Shown piece after piece: positions 7,714 through 15,881 of a stretch of DNA of 32,944 nucleotides. The position numbers and the translations under genes are program-made. This DNA comes from Streptomyces sp. SPB074. Lineage in GTDB: Bacteria; Actinomycetota; Actinomycetes; Streptomycetales; Streptomycetaceae. Every line of letters begins with the position of its first letter. Positions within the stretch are counted from its first letter, which is position 1. The notes beneath the pieces are model-generated. The model searched no databases. It worked only from the letters and a program-made list of their open reading frames with translations, and was not told the DNA's origin. The stretch is taken from assembly GCF_000154905.1 (NCBI RefSeq), contig NZ_GG770539.1, positions 1,598,918 through 1,631,861 of the forward strand, in the 5' to 3' direction.

Positions 7714-8437
7714 GCGGGGGTCTTCCTGGGGCGGTGTCGTGGGGTACTCGACGTGGGGGGGGCAGACCGGAGGGGGTGGCGTGGCGCGCCGCCGTCGGGC
7801 GCGGCGTAGGGGCCACGTGGCGCGCTGCGGGGCGCCGTACCCGCGCGACGTCGCGCGCGGCTACGTGGCGGCCGGCGACGCGGAAGACCGAGACGCGGCG
7901 TGACGTAGCCGGGGCGCGACGTCGCGTCGCGGCGTCGCACGGCACCAACGTCGCGCGCTGCGCACGACGCGGCACCACACACGCGGCGATACGGAAGAGC
8001 AGGACGGCCCGCCCCCACGCGACGCCGCCCCACGACGGCCCGACGCGACAGCTGCAGCTGCCCCCGGCACGGCACGGCACGACGCGTCATCGTCGCGCCG
8101 TACGCGACATGACGCGGCGCGAGGCCGGCGCCCTGGCCCTCCGCGCACCGTGACAGCGCGATGCCGCCCTGACGGCGCCCGTACGGCGCGACGCCCCGCC
8201 GTCCGCCCCGTGGCCCATCGCCCGTCATCGCGTCGTCGCGCCGTCGCCCCGGATGGCGCGCGACGCCGCACGCCGCGTGTTACGTTCCAGGCGATTTAGG
8301 GACGAACAACGCGCTCCTCGCGACACTCCGGCCACCGACGCGACGTCAGCCCGCCGCCTCGCGGCACGGCAGCGTCGCGACGCGGGCGCGACGCCGCCCC
8401 GAATCCGACGGCCCCGAGCGGAACTGAGGTGCACTGC
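7714..8437. other. Long gene-free spacer rich in GACGTC-type palindromes
   Basis: About 720 bp without a credible gene. Exact GCGACGTCGC copies sit at 7845-7854 and 7916-7925, among many CGCGGCG, GACGTA and CACGTG variants. All open frames are Arg-rich and lack ribosome binding sites. The last 30 bp (GAGGT before the ATG at 8438) belong to the next gene. A promoter for the ABC operon should lie in the more A/T-containing part near 8280-8310 (TTACGTTCC...GATTTAGGG), but I cannot fix it. Confidence 0.6.
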
Positions 8438-9190
8438 ATGGTTGCCCCCTCGCCATCCCCGGCCGACGACGTGCTGCGGGCCGAGGGCCTGCACGTGACC
8501 CGTCACGGCTCCCCCGTGCTGAGCGACGTGACGCTCAGCCTGCGACATGGCGAGATCCTCGCCGTGGGCGGCCCACGCGGCAGCGGACGCTCCACCTTGC
8601 TGCGCTGTCTCGCCGGCATGATCCGCCCCGACCGGGGCGGCGTCTGGTTCGACGGCGTGCCCCTCCACGAACTTTCGACGGGTCGGTGTGCCCGTGTACG
8701 GCGCGACCACTTCGGATGGCTGGAGGAGACACCGCGCCTCGCCCCGGAGCTCACCGCCTGGGAGAACGCGGCGCTGCCCCTCCTCCTGCGCGGCGTCCCC
8801 CACCGCGCGGCACGCGACGTGGCCACGGAATGGCTCGACCGCCTCGACATCGCACGATGCGCGCGACGCCGCCCCCACGCCCTCACCCACCTGGAGCAAC
8901 GCCGCGTCGCGATGGCCCGCGCGCTCGCCGGCACTCCCGCGCTCCTCTTCGCCGACGAGCCGACCGCGACGCTGCACTCCGCGGACCGCGCCGTCCTGCT
9001 GCGCACCCTCATCACAGCGGCGCGCACGCACGGCATCACCCTGCTCCTCACGACCCACGGCGACGAAGCGGCGGAACTCACCGACCGCTCCGTCGCCCTG
9101 CGGGACGGACGCCTCGCGCCCGCGACGTCCGTCCCCGGCGACGTTCCCGGTACGGAAGAGGGGAAGGCGACGTGCTCAGTCTCCGTCTAG
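8438..9190 (+). CDS. ABC transporter ATP-binding protein with degenerate nucleotide-binding motifs
   Basis: The 250-residue protein aligns in order with MacB/LolD-type ABC ATPases. Key positions are altered. Walker A reads GPRGSGRST, with Arg51 for the invariant Lys. The Q-loop Gln is Glu (FGWLEE, near 97). The signature LSGGQ is LTHLE at 149-153. Walker B (LLFADE, 169-174) and the H-loop His (H207, TTHGD) are intact. ATP hydrolysis may be weak or absent. The start ATG at 8438 follows CTGAGGTG at good spacing. The permease gene begins inside this gene's 3' end (19-bp overlap), so the two products surely work together. Substrate unknown. Confidence 0.85.
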   Translation: MVAPSPSPADDVLRAEGLHVTRHGSPVLSDVTLSLRHGEILAVGGPRGSGRSTLLRCLAGMIRPDRGGVWFDGVPLHELSTGRCARVRRDHFGWLEETPRLAPELTAWENAALPLLLRGVPHRAARDVATEWLDRLDIARCARRRPHALTHLEQRRVAMARALAGTPALLFADEPTATLHSADRAVLLRTLITAARTHGITLLLTTHGDEAAELTDRSVALRDGRLAPATSVPGDVPGTEEGKATCSVSV

Positions 9191-10305
9191 TACGCGGCGG
9201 CAGGCCGCTCGTCCAGGCGCGGCGTCTCCTCGTGAGCGCGGCGTCGGCGGGCACCGGCTTCCTTCTCCTGGCCGCGCTGGGGCACGCCCTGTCGCACGAC
9301 GGCGCGGCAAGCTCGGTCCGTCACCTCGCCTGGTGCCTCGTCCCCCTGGCCGCCACGGTGTACGTCGCGGCCGCCGTGTCCCGCACCGACCCCGCGCTCC
9401 GCCCCGAACGGGGCCGGCCTCCCTACGGCCTCTCCCCTCGCGGCCTGCGCCTGCTCGCGGGCACCGCCACCGCGGCGTTCTGCGCCCTGGGCTCCGTCGT
9501 CGCGCTGCTCCTGTTCCTCCTCGGTCGCGGCAGCCTCGGTGTCCGGCCACTGGGCGACGGCGCCGCGAAGGCATTGGGTACGGGCTTCGGCCTGCCCGTC
9601 GCGGCAGTACTGACCCTTCTTGTCCTCGTCCCCGCGGCGACCGCGGTGGCGGCAGCGGCCCTCACCCCCGTCCCTGCCACGCCCGGAACGCCGCCCGCGA
9701 CGTCGGCTCCTCCCGGCCTTCCCTGGGGGGTCGCGCTGCTCGCTGCCGGGTTCGCCGTACGCGCGACGCTGGGCGAGGGAACGGCCGGCCTTTCCGCGAA
9801 GGCACTCGCGGGGCGTGATGGCGTGCCCGGCGGTGTCGTGGCCGGCTGGGCACTGATCGCTGCGGGCCTCGCCGTCGCGGGCCCGGGGATCACGTGGCTG
9901 TGCGGGAAGCTCCTGCAATCGGGCCGTCCAGGGGCCGTACGTCTCCTCGCGGGGCGCGGCCTCCAGGAGGAGGCCCGCCGCGTGGGCCGTCCCCTCGGCG
10001 TCGCGGTGGCGGTGGGCGCGGCGCTCTCCGCGGCGTACGGCGGCGACGCGACGTACCGGGCGACGGGGCCGCTCACCGCGCTCGGTGTGGGCCTCGTAGT
10101 GGCGTGCGCGGCGACCGCGCTTCTGCTGGCCGCCGTCGAGTCCCGCCAGGCCCGCACGGACACCACCGCGGCGCTGGCGCAGTCGGGGACGCCCGTCGCG
10201 ACGCTCCGTACGGCGGTGGCACTTCGGGTGGGCACCGTGCTGGTGGGACTCCTCCCGCTGACGTGGGCCGTCGCGGCACTCGCGACGTTGCCGGTCGGTC
10301 ACTGA
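9172..10305 (+). CDS. FtsX-like ABC transporter permease
   Basis: The 377-residue polytopic membrane protein has roughly eight hydrophobic segments. The C-terminal part (ESRQARTDTTAALAQSG, then two membrane segments) resembles the last domain of FtsX/MacB-like permeases, where an LA...G motif precedes the final helices. The GTG at 9172 follows GAGGGGAAGG and overlaps the ATPase gene by 19 bp. Together they would form a half-size exporter or a mechanotransmission-type complex in the cytoplasmic membrane. Sequence is poorly conserved and the substrate cannot be named. Confidence 0.75.
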   Translation: MLSLRLVRGGRPLVQARRLLVSAASAGTGFLLLAALGHALSHDGAASSVRHLAWCLVPLAATVYVAAAVSRTDPALRPERGRPPYGLSPRGLRLLAGTATAAFCALGSVVALLLFLLGRGSLGVRPLGDGAAKALGTGFGLPVAAVLTLLVLVPAATAVAAAALTPVPATPGTPPATSAPPGLPWGVALLAAGFAVRATLGEGTAGLSAKALAGRDGVPGGVVAGWALIAAGLAVAGPGITWLCGKLLQSGRPGAVRLLAGRGLQEEARRVGRPLGVAVAVGAALSAAYGGDATYRATGPLTALGVGLVVACAATALLLAAVESRQARTDTTAALAQSGTPVATLRTAVALRVGTVLVGLLPLTWAVAALATLPVGH

Positions 10306-10404
10306 CGCGTCGTCGCGGGCGCCGTGCGCATCCTGGCGCCGCGACACCGATGAGTCCCGGCACTCGCGACGGTCATCTCTGGCACAAGGCGGCGGGGACA
10401 CCTC

Positions 10405-10434
10405 GCGAGGGCGCACCACTCAGTGCGCCCTCGC
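10405..10434. terminator. Perfect 12-bp stem hairpin after the ABC permease gene
   Basis: GCGAGGGCGCAC and its complement GTGCGCCCTCGC flank a 6-nt loop (CACTCA). The hairpin sits between the permease stop and the VOC gene, so it probably ends the ABC operon. Confidence 0.8.
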
Positions 10435-10497
10435 GCTCTGCTCACCGCTTCGCTCGGCCCACCGCATCTTCGTCTTTTCCCGAAACAGGAGTACCCG

Positions 10498-10914
10498 ATG
10501 ACCTATCAGCAGATGATCTTCGTCAATCTTGTCGTCAACGATCTCGACCGCGCGAAGAAATTCTTCACCGACCTGGGCTTTCGCCTCAACGAGCAGTTCA
10601 CCGACGAGCAGACCGCGAGCGTGGTCATCAGCGACACGATCGTCACCATGCTGCACACACGGGAACGCTTCGCCCAGTTCACCCCGGAGGGCAAATCGCC
10701 CGCTGACGCCGGCGCGACCACCGAGGTTCTGCTCGCGCTGAGCGCGCGCAGCCGGGAGGAGGTCGACATGCTCGCCGACCGCGCGCTCGCCTCGGGCGGC
10801 AGCCCCGCACGCGAGGCCGAGGACCACGGCTTCATGTACGGACGTTCCTTCGCCGACCCCGACGGCCACGTCTGGGAGGTCGTGTGGATGGACCCCGCGC
10901 AGGTCCAGGACTGA
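10498..10914 (+). CDS. VOC (glyoxalase/bleomycin resistance) family protein
   Basis: This 138-residue single-domain protein has the paired beta-alpha-beta-beta-beta pattern of the vicinal oxygen chelate fold. It starts with FVNLVVNDLDRAKKFFTDLG and ends with the typical FADPDGHVWEVVWMD, where a Glu and a Gly-His turn mark the second module. Members bind metals and act as lyases, dioxygenases or drug-binding proteins; the specific reaction cannot be told here. The ATG at 10498 follows CAGGAG at good spacing. It stands alone between a terminator and a repeat-rich spacer. Confidence 0.88.
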   Translation: MTYQQMIFVNLVVNDLDRAKKFFTDLGFRLNEQFTDEQTASVVISDTIVTMLHTRERFAQFTPEGKSPADAGATTEVLLALSARSREEVDMLADRALASGGSPAREAEDHGFMYGRSFADPDGHVWEVVWMDPAQVQD

Positions 10915-10923
10915 GCAACGCCC

Positions 10924-11062
10924 GACGCGACGTCGCGCGACGCGGCGACGCACGCGACGTGGCGACGCACGCGACGTGGCGTCGCACAGGGCCGGCGCGC
11001 GACGCCAGACCAAGGGACGTCGCGCCGCCGCGTCGCGGCGCGCAGCGTCACTCACCACGCGG
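10924..11062. repeat. Cluster of GACGTC-type palindromes with a 17-bp tandem repeat
   Basis: Exact GCGACGTCGC lies at 10927-10936. Two identical 17-bp units (GCGACGCACGCGACGTG) follow at 10945-10961 and 10962-10978. Further variants (GGACGTCGCG, CGCGTCGCGG) continue to the thiQ end. This is the spacer between the convergent VOC and thiamine transport genes. Confidence 0.75.
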
Positions 11063-11077
11063 CACGCGACGTACCGC

Positions 11078-12301
11078 TCAGCCCAGCACCACGACGTCCT
11101 GGGCGTCGAAAGCGACACCCACGTGGTCCCCGCGCGCCGGCGCCTCGTGCAACGCGCACGTCGCCTCGATCTCAGGCGCATCCCGCGGTCGCAGTCGTAG
11201 CGCGACGTGCGTGCCGTGGAAGGTCCGCGCGACGACCTCGCACGGAAGCCCGTCCGCCTCAGCGACGAGGCGGACTCCTCCGGGGCGTACGAGCACCGTG
11301 TGCTGACCGGGCGGCGCCACGACGCCCTCCGCGAGCGACAGCCGCCCCCACGGCGTCTCGGCCACCTGCCCCGTGACACTCGCCGGTACCAGGTTGCCGA
11401 AGCCGAGGAAACGCGCCACGAAGGAATCGGCCGGTCGGCGCCATACGTCGAGCGGCGCCCCGGACTGCGTGACGGCACCGTCGCGCATGATGACCACGCG
11501 ATCGGCCAGGGCGAACGCCTCGCCCTGATCGTGCGTCACGGCGAGCACGGTGGTACCCAACGCGGTGAACAGCTCGCGCAGCTCCTGCACGAGCCGTTCA
11601 CGCAACGCCCGGTCGAGTTGCCCGAACGGCTCGTCGAGCATGAGGAGACTCGGCCGGGGCGCGAGCGCCCGCGCCAGAGCGACGCGCTGCTGCTCCCCTC
11701 CCGAGAGGGAGCCGACGCCGCGCCGCCCCGCCTCGGCGAGTCCGACGAGCGCGAGCAACTCGGCGACGCGTGCCTTGCGAACGCTCGCCGGCACCCGACG
11801 CATCCGCAGGCCGAACGCGACGTTGCCCGCGACGTCGCGCTGCGGGAAGAGCTGGTGGTCCTGGAACATGAGCCCCACACCGCGCCGGTGCACCGGTACG
11901 TCGCGCTGGTCCTCACCGCCGAGCCACACGCTCCCGGCGTCGAGCGGCTGCAAGCCCGCCACGGCACGCAGCAGCGTCGACTTCCCGCTCCCGCTGGGCC
12001 CCAGGACACACACGACCTCGTGCGCGCTCACCGCCAGGTCCACCGCGTCGAGCGCCAGCCGGCCCTCCCCGAAGCGCACCGTCGCGTTGACGACGCGCAA
12101 GGCTGTCCCGTCCTCCGAACCCTCCCTCACGGCGCCGACATCGCGCGGTACCGCGGCGGGCGTCGTCCCCAGGGCGCGCGACGCACCCGCGAAAGGCGAC
12201 GTACCGGCAGCACGCGACGTCGCCGCGCACCCCGCTCCCCCACCGTCACGCGCCGGAACTTCGCCGACGCTCTCGTGGCGTGCACGACCGAAACGCGGCA
12301 T
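11078..12301 (-). CDS. thiQ: Thiamine ABC transporter ATP-binding protein
   Basis: The 407-residue importer ATPase has Walker A GPSGSGKST, Q-loop MFQDHQLF, signature LSGGEQQR, Walker B LLMLDEP and H-loop AVTHDQ. A C-terminal regulatory OB-like region follows. It sits in the operon behind a TPP riboswitch with a permease and a binding protein, so thiamine (or a precursor) is the likely substrate. The ATG at 12301 overlaps the permease stop (TGATG) and follows GGAGAGG, suggesting coupling. Its first ~70 residues are not conserved-looking and are rich in palindrome-derived text (CAATSRAAG, VPRDVG). A TTG after GGAGGACGGG, just before RVVNATVRFGEG, is a possible alternative start. Confidence 0.87.
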   Translation of the reverse strand: MPRFGRARHESVGEVPARDGGGAGCAATSRAAGTSPFAGASRALGTTPAAVPRDVGAVREGSEDGTALRVVNATVRFGEGRLALDAVDLAVSAHEVVCVLGPSGSGKSTLLRAVAGLQPLDAGSVWLGGEDQRDVPVHRRGVGLMFQDHQLFPQRDVAGNVAFGLRMRRVPASVRKARVAELLALVGLAEAGRRGVGSLSGGEQQRVALARALAPRPSLLMLDEPFGQLDRALRERLVQELRELFTALGTTVLAVTHDQGEAFALADRVVIMRDGAVTQSGAPLDVWRRPADSFVARFLGFGNLVPASVTGQVAETPWGRLSLAEGVVAPPGQHTVLVRPGGVRLVAEADGLPCEVVARTFHGTHVALRLRPRDAPEIEATCALHEAPARGDHVGVAFDAQDVVVLG

Positions 12302-14241
12302 CAGCGCGACCTCTCCTTCGTTCGGAGCCCCTCGGCTTCCGCAGTGCGCACGTGGCCCGTAGACCTGGCCGAGTCGCGGCGTCCGACAATGGGCGCCGCG
12401 TAGTGGGGGCTTCTGCGGGCGGGCGCACCCGCTGCGCTGTCGCGCGGATCGCGCGGACGCAGCCGTTCCAGGACGAGCAGCGAGACGACGCACACCAGCA
12501 TGAGGACGGTGGAGAGCGCCATCGCCTGTCCGTAGTTCAGATCGCCCGGACGTCCCAGGAGCCGCGCCACGGCGACGGGCAACGTCGGGTTGTCCGGGCG
12601 GGCGAGGAAGACGGTGGCCCCGAACTCACCCAGCGAGACCGCGAAGGCGAAGCCGGCGGCCACGAGCACCGAGCGACGTACCAACGGCAGATCGACCTCC
12701 CACCACACCTGCCGCGGCGTCGCCCCCAGCACCGACGCCGCGTCCCGCAGCCGCTGGTCGATGGCGCGCAGCACGGGAAGCATCGTGCGTACGACGAAGG
12801 GCGCGCCCACGAGCGCCTGGGCCAGCGGAACGAGCATCCAGGACGCGCGCAGATCGAGCGGAGGTTCGTCGAGTGCGATGAGGAACCCGAAGCCCACGGT
12901 CACCGCCGAAACGCCGAGCGGCAGCATCAGCAACGCGTCGAACCCGCGCAGGAGCCCCGACGTGCCGCCCGGCCGACCGTCTCGCCCGCGTCGCTCCCGG
13001 CTGAGCGCGACAGCGGCGAGGCCGCCCACGAGGAGCGCGATGAGCGTCGCCACGGCCGCGTAGCGCAGGGAGTTGCCGACCGCGGCGATCGGGGCGACGA
13101 GGAAGGTCCCTCCGTCGGCGGAGCCGAGGGCGCGGAAGTAGGTCAGCCCGAAGCCTTCCGGTGTATCGAAGGCACGTACGAAGAGCACGGCGAGGGGCAG
13201 GACGAGGAGAACCATGATGACGCCCAGGACGCCGCCCAGCAGGGCCCACTGCGCCGCGCCGCGCGGCCGCCGCGCCGTACGCGAGGGGTCCACGAGCCGT
13301 AGCGTGCTCTCGCCCCGGCGCACCGCCCACGCGTGCAACGCCAGCACCGCGACGACGGCGCCCAACTGCACGAGCGTCAGCACCGCCGCCGTGGGGAGAT
13401 CGAGCAGCTGCGCCGTCTGCCGGTAGATCTCGACTTCGAGTGTCGCGTGGGCGGGGCCCCCGAGGATCTGCACGATCCCGAACGACGTGAACGTGAACAA
13501 GAACACCATCAGTCCTGCGGATGCCACCGCCGGAACCAAGGCCGGCAGCGTGATCGTCCGCCAAGCGCCCCAGCGCGAGGCGCCCAGAGTTCGCGCGGCG
13601 TCTTCCTGCCGCGGGTCCAGCTGCGCCCACAAGCCGCCCACCGTGCGCACCACGACGGAGTAGTTGAAGAAGACATGGGCCGCGAGGATCGCCCACACGG
13701 TGGTGTCCAGGCGCACACCCCACAGCGCGTCCAGGAGCCCGCCGCGACCGAGTACGGCAAGGAAGGCGCTGCCGACCACCACGGTGGGGAGGACGAACGG
13801 CACCGTGACGACGGCGCGCAGCACGCCCTTTCCGGGGAAGGCGAAGCGCGCGAAGACGTACGCGCCGGGCAGCGCGAGGAGAAGTGTCAGCGCCGTGGAC
13901 GCCAGCGCCTGCCACGTGGTGAACCAGAGGACGTCGCGTATGTCACGTCGCCCAAGGACGTCGGCGACCGCGTCGAGCTGCCACCCTGTCGAGGTGTGCA
14001 GCCCACGCCCCATGATCGCCGCGACGGGGTAGCCGAAGAACAGCGCGAAGAAGAGCGCGGGTCCGGCGACGAGAAGCAGAACGACGCCGCGACGCCGCGC
14101 CTCGGGACGCATCGTGGCGAGGCGACGTCGCGCGGTACGTGGCGACGCGTCCACGCGACGTACGTCGCGCGGGAGCGCATCGCCGGGCGCAGCGCCCCGC
14201 GCGTCGTCCCGCCCCTCGCGCGACGTCCCCCTCGTTCTCAC
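12301..14241 (-). CDS. thiP: Thiamine ABC transporter permease (two fused permease domains)
   Basis: The 646-residue protein carries two BPD_transp_1 domains in tandem, as in ThiP. Each has an EAA-type loop: DAARTLGASRWGAWRTITLP in the first half and DAASVLGATPRQVWWEVDLP in the second. About twelve membrane segments are visible. The GTG at 14241 overlaps the thiB stop (GTGA), which supports translational coupling. An ATG at 14112 would remove 43 Arg-rich residues that are encoded across an exact GCGACGTCGC (14122-14131) and related motifs. Either start leaves both domains whole. Confidence 0.9.
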   Translation of the reverse strand: MRTRGTSREGRDDARGAAPGDALPRDVRRVDASPRTARRRLATMRPEARRRGVVLLLVAGPALFFALFFGYPVAAIMGRGLHTSTGWQLDAVADVLGRRDIRDVLWFTTWQALASTALTLLLALPGAYVFARFAFPGKGVLRAVVTVPFVLPTVVVGSAFLAVLGRGGLLDALWGVRLDTTVWAILAAHVFFNYSVVVRTVGGLWAQLDPRQEDAARTLGASRWGAWRTITLPALVPAVASAGLMVFLFTFTSFGIVQILGGPAHATLEVEIYRQTAQLLDLPTAAVLTLVQLGAVVAVLALHAWAVRRGESTLRLVDPSRTARRPRGAAQWALLGGVLGVIMVLLVLPLAVLFVRAFDTPEGFGLTYFRALGSADGGTFLVAPIAAVGNSLRYAAVATLIALLVGGLAAVALSRERRGRDGRPGGTSGLLRGFDALLMLPLGVSAVTVGFGFLIALDEPPLDLRASWMLVPLAQALVGAPFVVRTMLPVLRAIDQRLRDAASVLGATPRQVWWEVDLPLVRRSVLVAAGFAFAVSLGEFGATVFLARPDNPTLPVAVARLLGRPGDLNYGQAMALSTVLMLVCVVSLLVLERLRPRDPRDSAAGAPARRSPHYAAPIVGRRDSARSTGHVRTAEAEGLRTKERSR

Positions 14242-15326
14242 TTGACGGCCAGTGAGGTCCAGGTGTTGATCCAGTCCTCACGGTGCTCGGCGATCTTTTC
14301 CGGAGCGAGGGTCCGCGCTCCGTCGGAGCTGGCTCCGTACCGCGTGAACAGGTCCGGCAACGGCGTCCCCTTCACGACGGGCTTGACGAACATCTGGAGC
14401 GGCATGTCGCGCTGGAACGTCCCGCTCAGAAGGAAGTCGAGGAGCGCCTTGCCACCCTCCGGATTGGGCGCGCCGTCGAGCAGGCCCGCGCACTCGGTCT
14501 GCCGGAAGCACGTCCCGGTCGCGACGCCTGTGGGCGCTTCCTTGGGCCGCGGGTCCGCGTACAGGACTTCCACGGGCGGGCTGGAGGCGTACGAGACGAC
14601 GAGCGGCCGGTCACCGCCGGCCTTGCGGCCACCTGCCGAGCCCGAGAACTCCTCGTTGTACGCCTGCTCCCAGCTGTCCACGACCTTGACACCGTTGTGG
14701 CGGAGCTTCTTCCAGTACGTCTGCCAGCCCTGCTCGCCGTACCGCGCGACGCTGCCGAGCAGGAAGCCGAGCCCCGGGGAGGACGTCGCGGTGTTCTCCG
14801 TGACGAGCAGATTCTTGTAGGCGGGGTCGGCGAGGTCGTCGAGGGTCCGGGGCGGGTCGAGCTTCTTGTCCGCGAAGTACTTCTTGTCGTAGTTGACGCA
14901 GATGTCGCCCGTGTCGATGGGCGTGACGCGATGCCGCGCGTCGTCGAGCCGAAGGTCGGCCGGCACGGCGGAGAGCCCCTTCGCCTCGTACGACGCGAAG
15001 ACTCCCTCGTTCAGGGCTCGGGACAGCAGCGTGTTGTCCACGCCGAAGAACACATCGCCCTGCGGGTGGCCCTTGGTGAGAACGGCCTGGTTCACCGCCT
15101 GGCCCGCGTCCCCGCTCTTGAGGACCTTGAGGTGGTAGCCGGTCTTCTGCTCGAACTTCTTCAGCACGCTCTTGGACGCCGCGAAGGAGTCGTGGCTGAC
15201 GAGTGTGACGGTCTTGCGGCGCGACGAGCCGGCGTCGGCACCGGAGTCGTCGCCGCAAGCGGCGAGGGATGTGGCGGCGAGGCCCGCCGCGACTATGACG
15301 GCGGCGGCCCTACGGCGGGCGGTCAT
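14238..15326 (-). CDS. thiB: Thiamine ABC transporter substrate-binding lipoprotein
   Basis: The 362-residue precursor begins with a lipoprotein signal peptide: ARRR, a hydrophobic core, and lipobox SLAAC with lipidated C24. The mature part resembles ThiB/TbpA-like iron/thiamine binding proteins. It starts with TVTLVSHDSFAASKSVL, followed by GDVFFGVDNTLLSRA and a late W-N-T-W region. It would capture thiamine outside the membrane and pass it to ThiP/ThiQ. The ATG at 15326 has a perfect AGGAGG, but that site lies in a hairpin (see 15333-15351). A TPP riboswitch precedes the gene, which strongly supports the substrate. Confidence 0.92.
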   Translation of the reverse strand: MTARRRAAAVIVAAGLAATSLAACGDDSGADAGSSRRKTVTLVSHDSFAASKSVLKKFEQKTGYHLKVLKSGDAGQAVNQAVLTKGHPQGDVFFGVDNTLLSRALNEGVFASYEAKGLSAVPADLRLDDARHRVTPIDTGDICVNYDKKYFADKKLDPPRTLDDLADPAYKNLLVTENTATSSPGLGFLLGSVARYGEQGWQTYWKKLRHNGVKVVDSWEQAYNEEFSGSAGGRKAGGDRPLVVSYASSPPVEVLYADPRPKEAPTGVATGTCFRQTECAGLLDGAPNPEGGKALLDFLLSGTFQRDMPLQMFVKPVVKGTPLPDLFTRYGASSDGARTLAPEKIAEHREDWINTWTSLAVK

Positions 15327-15332
15327 GAATTC

Positions 15333-15351
15333 CTCCTGGTGTGGCCAGGAG
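15333..15351 (-). promoter_or_regulatory. Hairpin masking the thiB ribosome binding site
   Basis: In the transcript CUCCUGG pairs perfectly with CCAGGAG around a 5-nt loop. The 3' arm contains most of the AGGAGG Shine-Dalgarno of thiB, 6-7 nt before the AUG. This fits the expression platform of the upstream riboswitch, acting on translation. The link is inferred. Confidence 0.65.
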
Positions 15352-15360
15352 AAGACGCTG

Positions 15361-15393
15361 CCCTGCCCGCGACGGGTGAGGCCGGGGGCAGGG
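15361..15393 (-). terminator. Hairpin between the TPP aptamer and thiB
   Basis: An 8-bp perfect stem (CCCTGCCC/GGGCAGGG) encloses 17 nt. It lies right after the aptamer and could act as a terminator or as part of the switching structure. No T-run follows. Confidence 0.4.
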
Positions 15394-15413
15394 CACAACA
15401 GCATGAGTGGTGA

Positions 15414-15520
15414 CCGAACTCCCTACCTGGAATGACCCGGGCGAGGTTCAGAGGGTCTGCGACCTGTACACCGTTGGCCGGTGTGGTTGTCGCACTCTCA
15501 GCGCTGCGGCGCTCCCCTGT
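15414..15520 (-). ncRNA. TPP riboswitch (THI element)
   Basis: Read on the minus strand, the region shows the conserved core of the thiamine pyrophosphate aptamer. It has GGGGAGC, then GCTGAGAGTGCGAC, then ACCCTCTGAACCT, a CCGGGTCATTCCAGG segment and the closing GTAGGGAG. A variable arm with CACACCGG/CCAACGGTG sits between the sensor helices. It precedes thiB-thiP-thiQ by about 90 nt and should lower their expression when TPP is plentiful. Confidence 0.96.
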
Positions 15521-15881
15521 CGGAATGTGTACGTCGTACGGAGTATGAAATTGTCCCGCTCCCGGTCACGCCACGAGCGATGGTGCTCGCACACCCTATC
15601 GCTACCCCGCGCCGGGCTCCCGCGCCGTCCGCGCGCGGACCGGCCACGCGACGTACTGCGGCCACGCCGCATCGCCTACGCGGCGCGGGGCGTCACGGGC
15701 TGCACAAGCGCCGCGTGGCGTCGCGTCGTCTCACGTCACGGCGGCACCTCAGGCCGCACCCTGGCGTGCCACGCGGCGTCGTCGCGCCCGGACGTCGCAT
15801 CGCCCCACGTCGCACCCGCGCGCAGCCCTCCGCCGCTCGCGCCGCGCCGCCCGCACCGCCGCGTTCAACAGGCCGCCGCGC
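15521..15881. other. Spacer between rlmN and the riboswitch, with the probable thiB promoter
   Basis: About 360 bp with no credible gene. On the minus strand, GACAAT near 15555 and TACACA near 15530 are about 18 bp apart and just upstream of the aptamer, so they may be the thi promoter. The rest (15600-15870) is repetitive CG-rich text with single GGACGTCGCA and GCGACGTACT variants. Confidence 0.35.

Noticed and set aside
6699..8228. 509-codon open frame on the minus strand
   Set aside because: Antisense to the aminotransferase and then Arg/Pro-rich spacer; no ribosome binding site or known motif.
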